DNA of 64,000 bases, taken from assembly GCA_033816765.1 (NCBI GenBank), contig CM066287.1:1364001-1428000 (forward strand). The letters run 5' to 3'. A model generated the notes under the pieces. It saw nothing but the letters and a program-made list of their open reading frames with translations, was not told the DNA's origin and did not search any database. Shown here in pieces: positions 25,675-36,162 of this stretch (positions are counted from its first letter, which is position 1; every line of letters starts with the position of its first letter). The translations under genes were made by a program, and so were the position numbers. The DNA comes from Nothopassalora personata (Eukaryota; Ascomycota; Dothideomycetes; Mycosphaerellales; Mycosphaerellaceae).

Positions 25675-26205
25675 ATTTATGCAGGAGTAAGAGCAACCTA
25701 TATTAGTACAGGTTACTTGTATCCCTTGCTATTATAGCAGAAAACATCTAGGAAGCAGAAGTCTACCCCATCTATCCTATTAAGAAGCTTAGTTTAATAC
25801 TAAGTAATAGGTAATCTAGAAAAGGACTCTATACGGCTTAATATAAGCTAATACCTTAAAGACACTCTATAGGTAGAACTGCATCGAGATACTATTAAGA
25901 AGGACTTTAAGTAAGTCATTTAGAACTCTACTAGGAGAGACAGACCTATGTCCTAGCTCCGAGACTATACCGCTCTTTCTTTACCCTACTAAGCAGGCCT
26001 TAGTATCTATACCTACGAACCTTACTATTCTACACCAAAAGCCTTAGTAGGACCTAAGCCACGACCTTGAAGCATATACACCTTGTTTTATTACATTCAA
26101 TTCATTATAGATTTATACTAAGAGAAAGGAGAAGAGAAGGGAACCAAAATCCCAATTCTTAGGAGAGACAACTAGAAGAGATAGTTCAACCTTTAGAGAT
26201 ATAAG

Positions 26206-29200
26206 ATGGAGAGCTAGTTAGCATTCTTTGCAATTGATAACCTATTAGAAGTGTTATTTAACAACATTAAGGGCAAGAACCTAAAACTCTAGGAAGAGAC
26301 TAAGATTAAAGAGATTCTTAATGCACTAACATAGACAAAACAAAATGCAGCTTGCTGCTTTAGTATCCTAAGTAGGATTACAGAAGAAGATAAATTTAAG
26401 CTTAAGGGCTCTTACGAATCTAGAAAAGCTACTAAGATATAGGTACATCTCTAGAACAAGTACAGCTAGGTGTTACTAACCTATGCACATAAGCTTACAA
26501 AACAGTTTGTAAACTTTGAGATAAGTAAAGAGTTTACTATTAGATCTGCATAGGCATACCTAGTGTCTCTTAGAAGGAGGATTGCTAATGTTAACCTAGA
26601 GGGCTAGCACTATAGGAAAGCTAATGTAAGAATAACCTAGCTTTTAAGCTCACTGCTACCTAACTACTATATAGCTAGGGATACCATTATGGCTTAGCTA
26701 AAGATAGATCATAAAAGGACCTTAAAGATCCTTAAGGCTTAAGAGGCTAGATTAAATCCCTCTAAGGCTAAGTATAGTATAGCAGCTACCTAGGTCAGGC
26801 CCTTAGGTTAGGCAAGATCACTTTCCTACCTTCTCTATAAGAAGGACTATCTTATTAAGGACTGCCCTAGTCTCTCTAAGGCAAAGAAGGTCCTTAGATC
26901 TTATTCCTAAGCACTATCCTCCTAGAATGCAATATATGTTAAGAAGAGAAGATCTCTACTACTATCTTTAAGAAGAACACTAAGAGAGAAGTCCTCTATA
27001 GAGGAACTTAAGAAAATGGTAAAGAAACTCAGCTCTAATATGCTATTACTCTAGAAGAACTAGGCCTAGTCTCCTTCCTCTAAAACAAGGAAGACTAGGA
27101 AAGGTTTCTCTACCTAAGAGCTACCTAACTTATGCAACTCATCCTAGAAGACAATGTCTAATAATGATAAGTATAATAAAGTGGCTCACTTAACTGCAGA
27201 AGTCTAAGGCAAGTTCCCCTTATTAGAGTAATTACTTAATTCTTGTACTTTATCCTATATAACCGACTAGAACTGCCTCTTTAGATCTATAACTCCCTTA
27301 ATAAAGAAGAAATAGATCAAAGTAGGAGGTAGGCATTTGTTAGCCACTCATATTAGGACTATAGAGATAAGTAGGAGATCTAGCAGGAAAGTTGTTTTAG
27401 AAGATGTTCTACTTATACCTAAGCTAGGGGTGAACCTAGTTTCTTAGAACTAGTTCAGCAAGTAGTTTAGTGTCTAACCTCCTTCATTTTCTCTTGTATC
27501 CCCCTCTAGCTAAACTGTTGTCTAGACAAGGCTTCTTAGGGGGGTTCTATTTATTAATGAGATTTCTCCTCTACTACAAAAAAAGGGCACATCACTTATT
27601 ATGTACACCACTAATAGAGAATGCCTTTATAACTGCTGAATTAGAGACTAACCTAAAACAGTAGGAGCTTTAGCATAGAAGATTTGCACACTTTAGGAAG
27701 AACTTGCTCTAGAATCTTTATAAGGTAATAGACTTAAAAGAACCTATTCCTATTCCTAGGGATGGCTTCCACTAGTGTAGAGTGTGTTTAATAGTAAAGA
27801 TGAAAAAGTACAAAGGTAAAGTTACTAAGAGAAGACCTAAAAGACTTGCCCTTATATCTATTAACATATATAGTCCACTGCTAACATTAAGGCTAGGGTT
27901 TAAATACTAGCTTAAGATTGTTAACAACTTCTTTAGAAAAAAGTAGACCTGTCCTCTTAAGAAAAGAGAAGATGCTCTAGTTGCTCTCTAGAACTAGAAG
28001 ATTAAGGTAGAGAGGAAATCATTAGCACAGTTAAAAGTAGTTAGGCTTAATAATGTAAGGGAACTTATTGCATTAGTTAAGCAGTAGGAGAAGGATTTGG
28101 GAATTATGCTAGAGCATACTAAGGCATATAACTCGCTCCAAAATAGACTAGTTAAAAGGTTAATACAAACCTTAGAAGACTCTATAAGGGCAATGCTTAA
28201 AGAGGCTAAGATGCTAATTAAATTCTAGCCTAAAGCACTAGAAGCCTAAACCTATATAAGGAACAAACTACTAAATAGTCTAGACTATAATAGGTTCAAG
28301 CTTTCACTAGATAAAGCCTTTAATAGTATTAAGCCAACTATTAACTATTTGAAGGTTTAGGGATGCAAAGCTATTGTCTACATAGACACAAGATCCCAGC
28401 CTTATTAGGCAAGAAGTGATAAACTAATGAACAGAGGCAAAGAAGTAGTATTTGTTAGATACGTTAAAAACACAGCTAAGGCCTAGCTCTTTTAGGAACT
28501 AGACATAAAAGCTGTGAAACAACACACATATGTAGACTTCTTTAAGGATCAACCTAGAGGTAATATAGATCTCAATGTTACAAAATTGAATCTATTAAGC
28601 AATGTACTAGCTAGGAGACCCTTAGGGAGGCTAAGGAAGGACATATCCTTAGAGTAACCTGTTTACCATTTAATTATTCAGCAGAGCAGCCTAGTAATAG
28701 CCTAGCTAAGAAAGCTGTTTGTACAACTTCCCTAGCCTCTAAAGAATATAGGGGAATTTTAGAAAATCGATAAGCTAATTAAGATAAGCTTACTAGATCT
28801 CTAGGAAAAGAATGTCACTAGGACATAAGTAACTACTCTTAGATCATCCCTTAGTAAGAGGAGGGCTAACTATAATGTTAAGGGCTATAAATAGAAACAG
28901 AAAGCCCCAAGATCCATGGTCCCTGTACCTGAACTAGCTACTAAAGTAGGAGAAGCAATAGACCTCTTAGAGAACCTTGCTGCTTACTACTAAGCTTTCT
29001 TTACAGCTATGCAATTAGTAGATGATTTAGTACTATAGGATAGTGAATTCCTAGAAGAAGTTAAGGAGATAGCCTTTGTAGTAACTGTAGAAGTTATTGC
29101 ATATAAGTAAGAGATCCTAATTTCAAAGTCCTACAAGGATGCTATAAATAACAAGAAATAGGGACACCTTTAGAAGGAAGCAATCTAGAAGGAGCTAGAT

Positions 29201-30735
29201 GCTCTATAGAGTAACAACACCTAGGAGAATGCTGTTCTACTAAAAGGAGCAAACTTGGTTACATTAAGATAGGTCTTTAATGTTAAAAGAAGCATTAGTA
29301 GAGCCATTAAAAAGTTTAAGGCTAGGCTAGTTATAAGGGGCTTTTTACAGAAGTTTAGTATTAACTTTATAGAGACATTTGCGCCTACAGTTAGATAGGA
29401 CACCCTTAGGGTGTTTATAGCTATTATATATAAGAAGGATCTCTATCTTTACTAAGTAGATGTAAACAATACGTTTATAGAAAGCACCCTCTATAAAGAC
29501 ATCTTCATATTACCACTACTAGGAGTTAAGCTTCTACTAAACATAGTGTTTAAGATCCTTAAAAGCTTGTATAGACTTAAGTAAGCAGCTAGAGATTGGA
29601 ATTAACTCTATATGTCAAAGATTAGAGAGATTGGATTTATATAGTTAGAGGTGGATCTATGCCTACTTATTTATAAGGAAAAAGAGATTATAATTCTTAC
29701 ATATATAGATAACATTCTAATTGCTGTACTAAAGTTGATAGATGTTCTCTAGTTCAAAAGAGAACTTAGCAAAGTCTTTAAGATTAAAGATCTTAGTAAA
29801 CCTAAAAAGATCCTTAGCATAAGAGTTATAAGGGACAGGAGGAGAGGAATCCTAAAACTTAACTAGGGACACTTTATTAGGGACAACCTTACTAAGATAG
29901 GGATGAACTATAAGAAGGCAGCACCTACATACTTACCTATAGACAGCTATAAGGCTCTTAAACCTTTAAGCTACATAGATAAGAGGTGTGACAAGGCAGA
30001 GTACTAGAGTATTAATAGTACATAGATATAGCTAGTAACAATTACAAGGCTAGACATTGCTTTTGCCCTAGGAAGGATAAGCTCATTTGTAAGTAACCTA
30101 TCTACCTACTATATAAAGGCTTTAAAGAAGATTACAAGATATCTAAGGTTATATCCTAATCTTAGCCTTGTCTTCTCTAGGCATAGAGAAGGATGCCTAG
30201 TTGGATACTATAACTCTAATTATGCAATAGACAAAGTAGACAGAGTCTCTATCCTTAGGTATGTCTTCTTCCTCTATAGGGCACTAGTCTCCTAGATAAG
30301 CAAGAAGCAAAAGTCTATAGCAACATCTATAATAGAAGCTAAATACATAGCTATAAATGCATGTGCAAAGCAATCCCAATTCCTAGCTTTACTACTAAGG
30401 GAGATAGACTGTCTAGAGTTAGTAGGAGACTGTTCCTATTAACTAAGGATTACTAGAAACTAGGAGACTATATTAAGCTTAAGACTAGTCCAATTAAGAG
30501 GTAACAACTAAGCTACCCTTACCCTAGTAAGGGATGCACATGTTTATAACAAGTTAAAGCATATTAACATTGCCTACAATGCTATTAGGAAACTTTAGTA
30601 GAGAAGGCTTATTACTGTTAAGTACACCCTAACATCTAAGATAGTTACAGATAGGTTTATAAAGCTAAAGACTAGTCCACACTTCTAGAGGTTTGTAAGC
30701 TAGCTTAACCTGTTATAGAGGTCTAAATACTACTA
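26206..30735 (+). pseudogene. copia gag-pol polyprotein remnant
   Basis: From the ATG at 26,206 the frame gives gag with a decayed knuckle (YLLYKKDYLIKDC near 26,840), protease (YITDQNCLFRS near 27,255, from a D-[ST]-G site), pre-integrase and integrase. RT runs from about 29,220 (KARLVIRGFLQ, YQVDVNNTFIES, ILTYIDNILIAV for the YVDD box) and RNase H near 30,300 (KQKSIATSIIEAKYIA). Many TAG stops interrupt it. Short open tracts survive by chance, for example 27,470-27,664. Confidence 0.85.
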
Positions 30736-30781
30736 ACAGGAGAAGAGCAGACTGTAACCTCCTATATAAGATAAGTAGGAG

Positions 30782-31028
30782 TATTAAGATGTAGCATCTC
30801 AAGGGGAGCTAACAGTTAGGTTATGATCTAATAGCCTAAGGCATCTACGATAACTCAGCTTGTCGGAAGACACCTTCTCTCCCCTTTAGCTTAGATAGAC
30901 ATCTAACACAATTAACACATTGGTTCCTAATATATTGCTGCATGCCCTGTAGCTATTAGCTAGTTGAAGATTGATCTCTTACTCTACTCCGCTGCCAACT
31001 ACGTATCCTGTAAGGTCTCAACTTAACA
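30782..31028 (+). repeat. 3' LTR of the copia element (247 bp)
   Basis: Matches the 5' LTR over its full length with only transitions. Followed by GTTTA, the second target duplication. Confidence 0.92.
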
Positions 31029-31033
31029 GTTTA

Positions 31034-31368
31034 CATTATTCGACTATCTAACCCGTTCAATTAATGCTAACATAGCTGCCTAATCCCTCGCTAGTTTCGT
31101 AGCATACGTTAACGCAGTACGACGGGCGCGAGTCGCGGATTATTAACGTTACTATTACGGTCTCTATTAAAGAAATCCTTTCGACCTTTACAAACTGTCG
31201 CTAGTAGGCCCTAGGATTGCCTAACATCTTATATGTTAAGCTAAATGGTAGGGTAAGCTACTATGCTACTATAAGACCATCTTAGCTTATAGCGACTAAC
31301 TAAGCTACCTGTAGTGCCCGGGCTTACTACTTTAGAACCTGAGGACAGGTTCGTAATAGGGGAGGATA
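31034..31368 (+). other. 3' untranslated part of the giant element, with polypurine tract
   Basis: No reading frame seen. It continues the giant element after the copia insertion and ends with AGGGGAGGA (31,358-31,366), the expected plus-strand primer next to the 3' LTR. Confidence 0.7.
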
Positions 31369-31739
31369 TATTAACGACTAATAGGTTGTGTTAACCTTAG
31401 GTTTAGAGGGGGTCCCTTAGGTCTAACTTGCCCTAATTTCATTTAGGTTTAATTAGACATTTAGGTAAGCTAGTAGGACCTAGTATAGCTGTTAAGATAT
31501 ATACTACGCAGTTAAGCATTGTAAGGGTAGCATTAAGGTAACAATTCAATTTATACCTCTTAAGTAGAGGGCATAGGGGTTTAGGGTCCGCTAATTCTCT
31601 TGTTTTATCTAGCTACTGCGCTACTCGTTACGTGACCTAATTTCCCGGTCCCGGGACCGGCAAATACCCCTACTTACGTAAGTACCGCTCCATACCACCA
31701 TAACTCGGACAGGCCTACATAGGGTAGTTAGTAGACATT
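31369..31739 (+). repeat. 3' LTR of the giant element (371 bp)
   Basis: Aligns with 13,982-14,352 without length difference. Followed by ACTAT at 31,740-31,744. Confidence 0.88.
31640..31665. repeat. 26-bp palindrome, copy 7 (in 3' LTR)
   Basis: Same position and same flanks (ATTTC, CAAAT) as the copy in the 5' LTR. Confidence 0.95.
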
Positions 31740-31744
31740 ACTAT

Positions 31745-32052
31745 TATAAGAGATTAGAGTAATTAGACTAATAAGGTTAGTATAGATTTTATTTAATGCC
31801 TCTAGTATAGGTCTCCTAGGGATTCTTAAAATAACTCTTTATAATCTTATAAGCTTATAAGTCTTATAATATCCTAATTCTATAGTATTAATATCTTCTA
31901 GGCCCTTAACTGCTTCTTTTATAGTATTAAGTAGTATACTTCTAATATACCTAAGCCTTTAATGCTATCTAACTATATTAGTTCTTAGCTTAGTAAATAT
32001 AAGAGTAGTAAGTCCTTTTAATATTAATCTGTCTTTATTCTTCCTAGAGCCC
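31745..32052 (-). pseudogene. Ty1/copia remnant: pre-integrase segment
   Basis: Minus-strand reading gives YYKTYKLIRLQRVILRIPRR and then LNKIYTNLISLI, matching the copia CxxCKL...HTDLVGPI junction into integrase. It continues at 13,981 across the giant-element insertion. The last five bases (AGCCC) are the duplication made by element B. Confidence 0.75.
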
Positions 32053-32368
32053 TGTTAGGAACCGCTGTACGTTATCACAACTCGGGCTTGGATCTTTGCA
32101 GGGATGTCTCAATCAGTTATGAAGGTAGTGGTTCCAAACAGTATATGGTGTATACTTAAAATGAGTTGAGCACGAAGCTCCTATCTACTTGCAAAAGAGC
32201 GTCGTCTATATAGTGCCATGTCTTGGCGCGGTCTGTCCTGCTCTCTCGGTAGAGCACTAAGAGCGCTCTGCTCTGAGTCACACAAGAGCGCCCGCTCATT
32301 GGCAGCGCGTGTCCCTATTCCCAACGAATGAAGTTCTTCCACGTGCACGATCGTACCGGACCGTAACA
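32053..32368 (-). repeat. 3' LTR of element B
   Basis: 316 bp, TGTTAGG...CCGTAACA on the plus strand. The adjoining CCATCCCCCTCC (32,369-32,380) is the minus-strand polypurine tract. It contains the 10-bp palindrome AGAGCGCTCT at 32,260-32,269. Confidence 0.93.
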
Positions 32369-32471
32369 CCATCCCCCTCCCTAGGATCGATGCCCCAGCG
32401 ATCACGTGTCGTTAGTCATAAGTAGGTCCTGTCCTCCGAAATTCAAATTCCGCAACCACCCTTTTCTTACC

Positions 32472-32972
32472 ATGTCTTCGTCCTCCGCCCAGCGCAAAAA
32501 ACGTCGTCTTGCTAAAATCTTTGCTGATCCCTTTGTTCCTTCTAAACCTTGCGACCACTGTTGCCGGAATCAGCGCCCCTGCGTTTACATTGCCGATTCT
32601 TCCATCATGTCTTGTGCCAACTGCACCCGCCTCGGGAAACCTTGTGTCACCTCCTCCCTCGAGAAACTCGACCGCGTCGTGGAAGAGTTGACAGAGAAGA
32701 TCGAGTCAGACGAGCAGGAGATAGAGCGGCTCAAGATTTCCGCGGAAGACATTTTCCGAAAGATCGAGGCTCTCCGTCAGCGGATCCGTCGCAATCGCGA
32801 GGTTCGAAACATGAATAACTCCCGGGTCGACGAGGAAGTAGCCCACCTCGCCGCCAACACAGAGTTCGATCCGAACGACCCCGAACTGTCGGACTTCCCT
32901 GGTCTCGAGAGCGATCTTCTTGGAGCCGGCCTCGCTTCTCCGTTCTCGTGGCCCGATGGCCATCCGTCGTAA
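32472..32972 (+). CDS. Antisense Zn(II)2Cys6 coiled-coil protein of element B
   Basis: 166 residues from the ATG at 32,472. An in-frame ATG at 32,406 would add 22 residues, but the inner start gives a short basic N-terminus like the other two proteins. Cys at 27, 30, 37, 48, 51 and 58 give C-X2-C-X6-C-X10-C-X2-C-X6-C, the binuclear zinc cluster of Gal4-type DNA-binding proteins. A charged coiled coil follows at about 65-115, then an acidic C-terminus. It is encoded opposite to gag, starting 104 bases inside the 3' LTR, so the LTR would have to act as its promoter. Its survival in an element that has lost all of pol suggests a useful role. A DNA-binding regulator, perhaps of its own LTR, is an inference. 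Confidence 0.75.
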   Translation: MSSSSAQRKKRRLAKIFADPFVPSKPCDHCCRNQRPCVYIADSSIMSCANCTRLGKPCVTSSLEKLDRVVEELTEKIESDEQEIERLKISAEDIFRKIEALRQRIRRNREVRNMNNSRVDEEVAHLAANTEFDPNDPELSDFPGLESDLLGAGLASPFSWPDGHPS

Positions 32973-33084
32973 GTCGTGATATCCAGTAGTCATTTGTCCC
33001 GTGTCGTTGTGTTGACTTCTGTGTCCTAGGTCATCAAATCAAGAAGCCGCTGTTTGATGCCTTGCTGTCCTCAGGTTGTTTCTG

Positions 33085-34083
33085 CTAGGCAGATTTCGAG
33101 AAGAAGTTCTCGCATTCCTGGTATGTATTCTCTTCGCGAATCATTGCGTTGAACTCGCGGCTAACCATGTTCTTTTTCTTGCAGTTCCTTGCAAAATGGC
33201 CTTGCTCGCCACATACGTAGCAGGTGGAACCTTTGCTCTTCAGCCCCCTTCCTGTCCTACGTTCCGTTACGTCCAATTCCATTGGGTCTCCGTAACCATT
33301 AGGGTCCTGACTTCTGGCCTTGAAGCCCCCTCTTCCGCCCGCGGCGGGTCTCTGGTATCCAGGCTGTACGTGTCGGTCGTACCTCAACTCCTGGAGCCTT
33401 TCGTCGATCTCCTTTGCTGCCTTGATCATCGCCCCTAGCGTAACGACGCTGGCGTTTCGGGATAGTTCGGCTTTGACGTTGTCTTTCAGCCCGAGGTAGA
33501 ACTGCGATCGCAAAGCTGCGTCGTTCCATTCCAGGTCGGCGGCATATCCTTGGAATTCTGAGGCGTACAGCGCTACAGAAGTAGTCTGTCGAAGTTGTCG
33601 GATATGTCGGTCGGCGTATACCTCCTCATTTGGTATCCCGTATAGATCATCGAGTTTCGTCTCAAACTCGTCGTAGTCGTGGAAAATTTTTCGAGTTTCC
33701 GTTTTCGGTGTTTCTCCCTCGCCCTGGTTGTGTAGCCAGTCCTTGAGGTATGGTCGGAATCCTCTAGCTGCTTTTCCTCGTAGGAAGGATGCGGCGTACA
33801 AGACTTTAGAAGCCTCGCCTTGAAACTGGTGTGCGTTGAAGTGAAGGTACAACTGAACCTGCAGTTGAAAAGCCTCCAGTTTGTCCTTGGTCCCGTCGAA
33901 CGTCTCCGGCGTAGACACCTTAGGTGCACGGTGGTGGTCCAATGGGTTCAGCATACCCATAGGAGTGTTGTTGTTCTTGCTGCTTCCTGTAATCGACATT
34001 TCGCTCATTCGTTCCGTGATGCCAGTTGACTGTGGCTGTTGTCGTGACGGACTCCGGGTAGCGTCTCTCCCAGACATATGCAA
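33085..34083 (-). CDS. Gag protein of element B
   Basis: 332 residues. A retrotransposon capsid-type segment at about 45-215 (TFDGTKDKLEAFQLQVQLYL, LRGKAARGFRPYL, YASEFQGYAADLEW) is followed by one CCHC knuckle, CYVCGEQGHFARNC, at about 288-301. After the knuckle comes REFNAMIREE, similar to the repeated FNMM motif of C and D gags. It ends soon after, without the long acidic extension found in C and D. The ATG at 34,083 or the one two codons later lies just after the 5' LTR. Capsid assembly and RNA packaging are the family role. Intact frame. Confidence 0.88.
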   Translation of the reverse strand: MHMSGRDATRSPSRQQPQSTGITERMSEMSITGSSKNNNTPMGMLNPLDHHRAPKVSTPETFDGTKDKLEAFQLQVQLYLHFNAHQFQGEASKVLYAASFLRGKAARGFRPYLKDWLHNQGEGETPKTETRKIFHDYDEFETKLDDLYGIPNEEVYADRHIRQLRQTTSVALYASEFQGYAADLEWNDAALRSQFYLGLKDNVKAELSRNASVVTLGAMIKAAKEIDERLQELRYDRHVQPGYQRPAAGGRGGFKARSQDPNGYGDPMELDVTERRTGRGLKSKGSTCYVCGEQGHFARNCKKKNMVSREFNAMIREENTYQECENFFSKSA

Positions 34084-34098
34084 AGGGCCCTGGTGGTG

Positions 34099-34106
34099 GT
34101 GCTCAA
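34099..34106 (-). other. Self-priming primer-binding site of element B
   Basis: The minus-strand TTGAGCAC lies three bases from the 5' LTR and is complementary to GTGCTCAA in the LTR (34,223-34,230). Elements C and D have TTGAACGC at the same place, again matched by their own LTRs, so the pairing covaries. Confidence 0.65.
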
Positions 34107-34109
34107 AGT

Positions 34110-34425
34110 TGTTAGGAACCGCTGTACGTTATCACAACTCGGGCTTGGATCTTTGCAGGGATGTCTCAATCAGTTATGAAGGTAGTGGTTCCAAACAGTA
34201 TATGGTGTATACTTAAAATGAGTTGAGCACGAAGCTCCTATCTACTTGCAAAAGAGCGTCGTCTATATAGTGCCATGTCTTGGCGCGGTCTGTCCTGCTC
34301 TCTCGGTAGAGCACTAAGAGCGCTCTGCTCTGAGTCACACAAGAGCGCCCGCTCATTGGCAGCGCGTGTCCCTATTCCCAACGAATGAAGTTCTTCCACG
34401 TGCACGATCGTACCGGACCGTAACA
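34110..34425 (-). repeat. 5' LTR of element B
   Basis: 316 bp, identical as far as I can read to 32,053-32,368. It contains the candidate transcript start region with GTGCTCAA (34,223-34,230, minus strand). Confidence 0.93.
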
Positions 34426-34430
34426 AGCCC

Positions 34431-34987
34431 CTCTTTACCCTAAGGTTCCTAAAGACAATAATATTCTTTATTATCTTAATATAGCCTATAGGCTTGTCCT
34501 TCTAGAATAGCATTTTAGATAGTCTATCTAGGTAAACTCTATATTTCTTATATAGGAGTTCTATAGAGATTAGTATAGTATCTAACTCTAGAGAGTAAAG
34601 TATATTATAAAGGAGGAGGGTAGTCTCTTAACTAAGATAGTTCTTTATAACCTATTCTAATTCTCCTTTAGTTATAAGAGATCCTTACCTAATAGCCTAT
34701 AAGAAGTATATAGGCCTAAGTCTTAGCCTTATATTTTAAAGGTCTATAAGATTATTATAGATATATAAGGATATACCTATATTATAGACTTTGTCTATTA
34801 ATATTAGGTTTAATATAGTAGCTACTATCCTTCCTATATATACTAGTTATATAACTATAATAGCTACTCTAGACCTCCTATATAGTTATCTCTAGTCGCT
34901 ATTACTATTAGAGCTATGCTCCTAATTAGATAATATATCTAACTAGTTATTAATTGCTATAGCAATCCTCTTCCTAGAGGACTTACT
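34431..34987 (-). pseudogene. Ty1/copia remnant: protease region
   Basis: Minus-strand reading gives LLLYNILYSLELDTILISIELLYKK and MLFQKDKPIGYI, which align with the segment between protease and integrase in copia polyproteins (VLYVPELG.NLISI). The last bases TTACT are the left duplication of element C. Confidence 0.7.
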
Positions 34988-35513
34988 TGTTAGGTTTGGT
35001 ATAACCTAATGATATCACAAGTCAAGAAGACAAGCTCAATCGGGTTTGTTCTCGGGCCGATGGGAAGTTTGAGGGAGAGTGATGAAGCAGTAGTGTCTTG
35101 ACCTTACAAAGGCTCAAGAAACAATGAGGCAGAGGTTGGGTTGTGGTGTATTCCAAACAGTGATATTGAACAGTGAGTTGAACGCCTCGAAGCCATAAGG
35201 GATTCTCAGCGCTCCTAAATACAAAGGAGATTCATAGTCTTGATCTGTTTGATCCGTTGATCTGTTCGACAGATCAAACAGAGCAGCAGATCGTCTCGCG
35301 TCGTACTCTGCTCTGATCTGTTGATCTGTTCGACAGATCAAGCAGATCAGCAGAGCACTTTGCAGCGGCTGCGCCCGCTTAACTGTGAGGTATCTGATTG
35401 GCTTGCGGTTGCAGGCCCAATCCGATCCGTAACACACTTTGCAGCGGCTGCGCCCGCTTAACTGTGAGGTATCTGATTGGCTTGCGGTTGCAGGCCCAAT
35501 CCGATCCGTAACA
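34988..35513 (-). repeat. 3' LTR of element C, with internal 79-bp tandem duplication
   Basis: 526 bp. The last 79 bases occur twice in tandem (35,356-35,434 and 35,435-35,513). Two hairpins with 9-bp stems TTGATCTGT/ACAGATCAA lie at 35,257-35,277 and 35,321-35,341. Confidence 0.93.
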
Positions 35514-35601
35514 CCATCCCCCTCTTAGCCTAGCTCGCCACGAGCTGAGGTCATAACTCTGTTGCCTCGGCCGTCGTCGTTTCTTTGTCCATGTTCTCAT
35601 C

Positions 35602-36162
35602 ATGCCAAAGGTGTCATCTTCATCCAGCACCTCTCGTCGCCTCAAGTTAGCAGAAACGATCGAAAGTTTTGGAGAGATAATGGTTCGGTCTTGTTCCAAC
35701 TGTCGAGCGCATTCGCGCGTGTGCAAGGTACACGTGTCGTCGGGGCGGTGCAACGAGTGTGTGCGTCGCAACGTTCGTTGTGACGTGAAAGTGTCGCGTT
35801 CCGAGTTCGATCGTCTGATCGGTGAGAAGAAGAAGTTGGAGAGGCAGATTAAGGAGGCCCGCGAGGCTCAAGAGCGTGCTCGGGAGACTCTGAACACTGC
35901 ATACGCAAAGGAGGAGCGGCTTCGGAAGCAGATGGAGCTCGTGGATCAGAGAGCCGACGAGGCCATTGCTGTGGAGTCCGCAGCCTTGTCGGAGCTGGAG
36001 CAGCAGGAGTCGCTGGACTTTCACCTGTCTCCTAACACCTGGGGGCTCATGGTCGATCAGGGATACGACGTGTCGTCGGATTTCTGGTTGTACGGTCCTT
36101 CTTCGCTCCGGGTTTCTTCTGGTGTCGGAGGTACTCCATCAGGAGCACCCGGCAATTCTTGA
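35602..36162 (+). CDS. Antisense Zn(II)2Cys6 coiled-coil protein of element C
   Basis: 186 residues. Cys at 31, 34, 41, 50, 53 and 60 form C-X2-C-X6-C-X8-C-X2-C-X6-C. A long charged coiled coil follows at about 68-130, containing LRKQMELVDQRADEAIAVE, and then LSPNTWG near 138. The element D protein has the same Cys positions, the same helix motif and LSPGTWG. It is encoded opposite to pol and overlaps the last 116 bases of pol (36,047-36,162), beginning 88 bases from the 3' LTR. Zn2Cys6 plus coiled coil is the DNA-binding and dimerisation unit of fungal transcription factors. There is no sign of the large middle homology region of full-length factors. Role in the element is inferred only. Confidence 0.8.
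   Translation: MPKVSSSSSTSRRLKLAETIESFGEIMVRSCSNCRAHSRVCKVHVSSGRCNECVRRNVRCDVKVSRSEFDRLIGEKKKLERQIKEAREAQERARETLNTAYAKEERLRKQMELVDQRADEAIAVESAALSELEQQESLDFHLSPNTWGLMVDQGYDVSSDFWLYGPSSLRVSSGVGGTPSGAPGNS

Larger units (their letters stand above)
25414..31028 (+). mobile_element. Complete Ty1/copia element, moderately RIP-mutated
   Basis: Two 247-bp LTRs (25,414-25,660 and 30,782-31,028) share terminal TGTTAAG...CTTAACA (the 3' copy now starts TATTAAG), with a GTTTA duplication at 25,409-25,413 and 31,029-31,033. The internal part encodes gag, protease, integrase, RT and RNase H in copia order. The LTRs differ at roughly ten positions, all transitions. It inserted into the 3' untranslated part of the giant gypsy element after ORF3. 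Confidence 0.93.
13982..31739 (+). mobile_element. Giant Ty3/gypsy element with an extra downstream ORF, interrupted by two insertions
   Basis: It is bounded by direct 371-bp LTRs (13,982-14,352 and 31,369-31,739) and ACTAT duplications, with a purine tract AGGGGAGGA at 31,358-31,366 next to the 3' LTR. The order is LTR, gag, protease, RT, RNase H, integrase, an unrecognised frame of about 1,000 codons, LTR. Insertions are a solo LTR (19,292-19,608, CTTTA duplication) and a full copia element (25,414-31,028, GTTTA duplication). Without them and their duplications the length is about 11.8 kb, long for a fungal gypsy element. All reading frames are broken by RIP-type TAG and TAA codons. A 26-bp palindrome sits in both LTRs, between protease and RT, and between integrase and the extra frame. 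Confidence 0.9.
32053..34425 (-). mobile_element. Element B: non-autonomous Ty3/gypsy element (gag plus antisense ORF)
   Basis: Two 316-bp LTRs (32,053-32,368 and 34,110-34,425) read identical to me, with AGCCC duplications at 32,048-32,052 and 34,426-34,430. The element runs on the minus strand: 5' LTR on the right, gag, about 110 bases of non-coding sequence, the antisense ORF, polypurine tract, 3' LTR. No protease, RT or integrase sequence remains, so it must be mobilised in trans, presumably by a pol like that of C or D. There is no sign of RIP, so insertion is recent relative to the surrounding copia remnant. Confidence 0.92.

Noticed and set aside
27470..29403. Short open frames inside the copia element (64 and 60 codons)
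   Set aside because: They are fragments or shadows of the RIP-mutated polyprotein.
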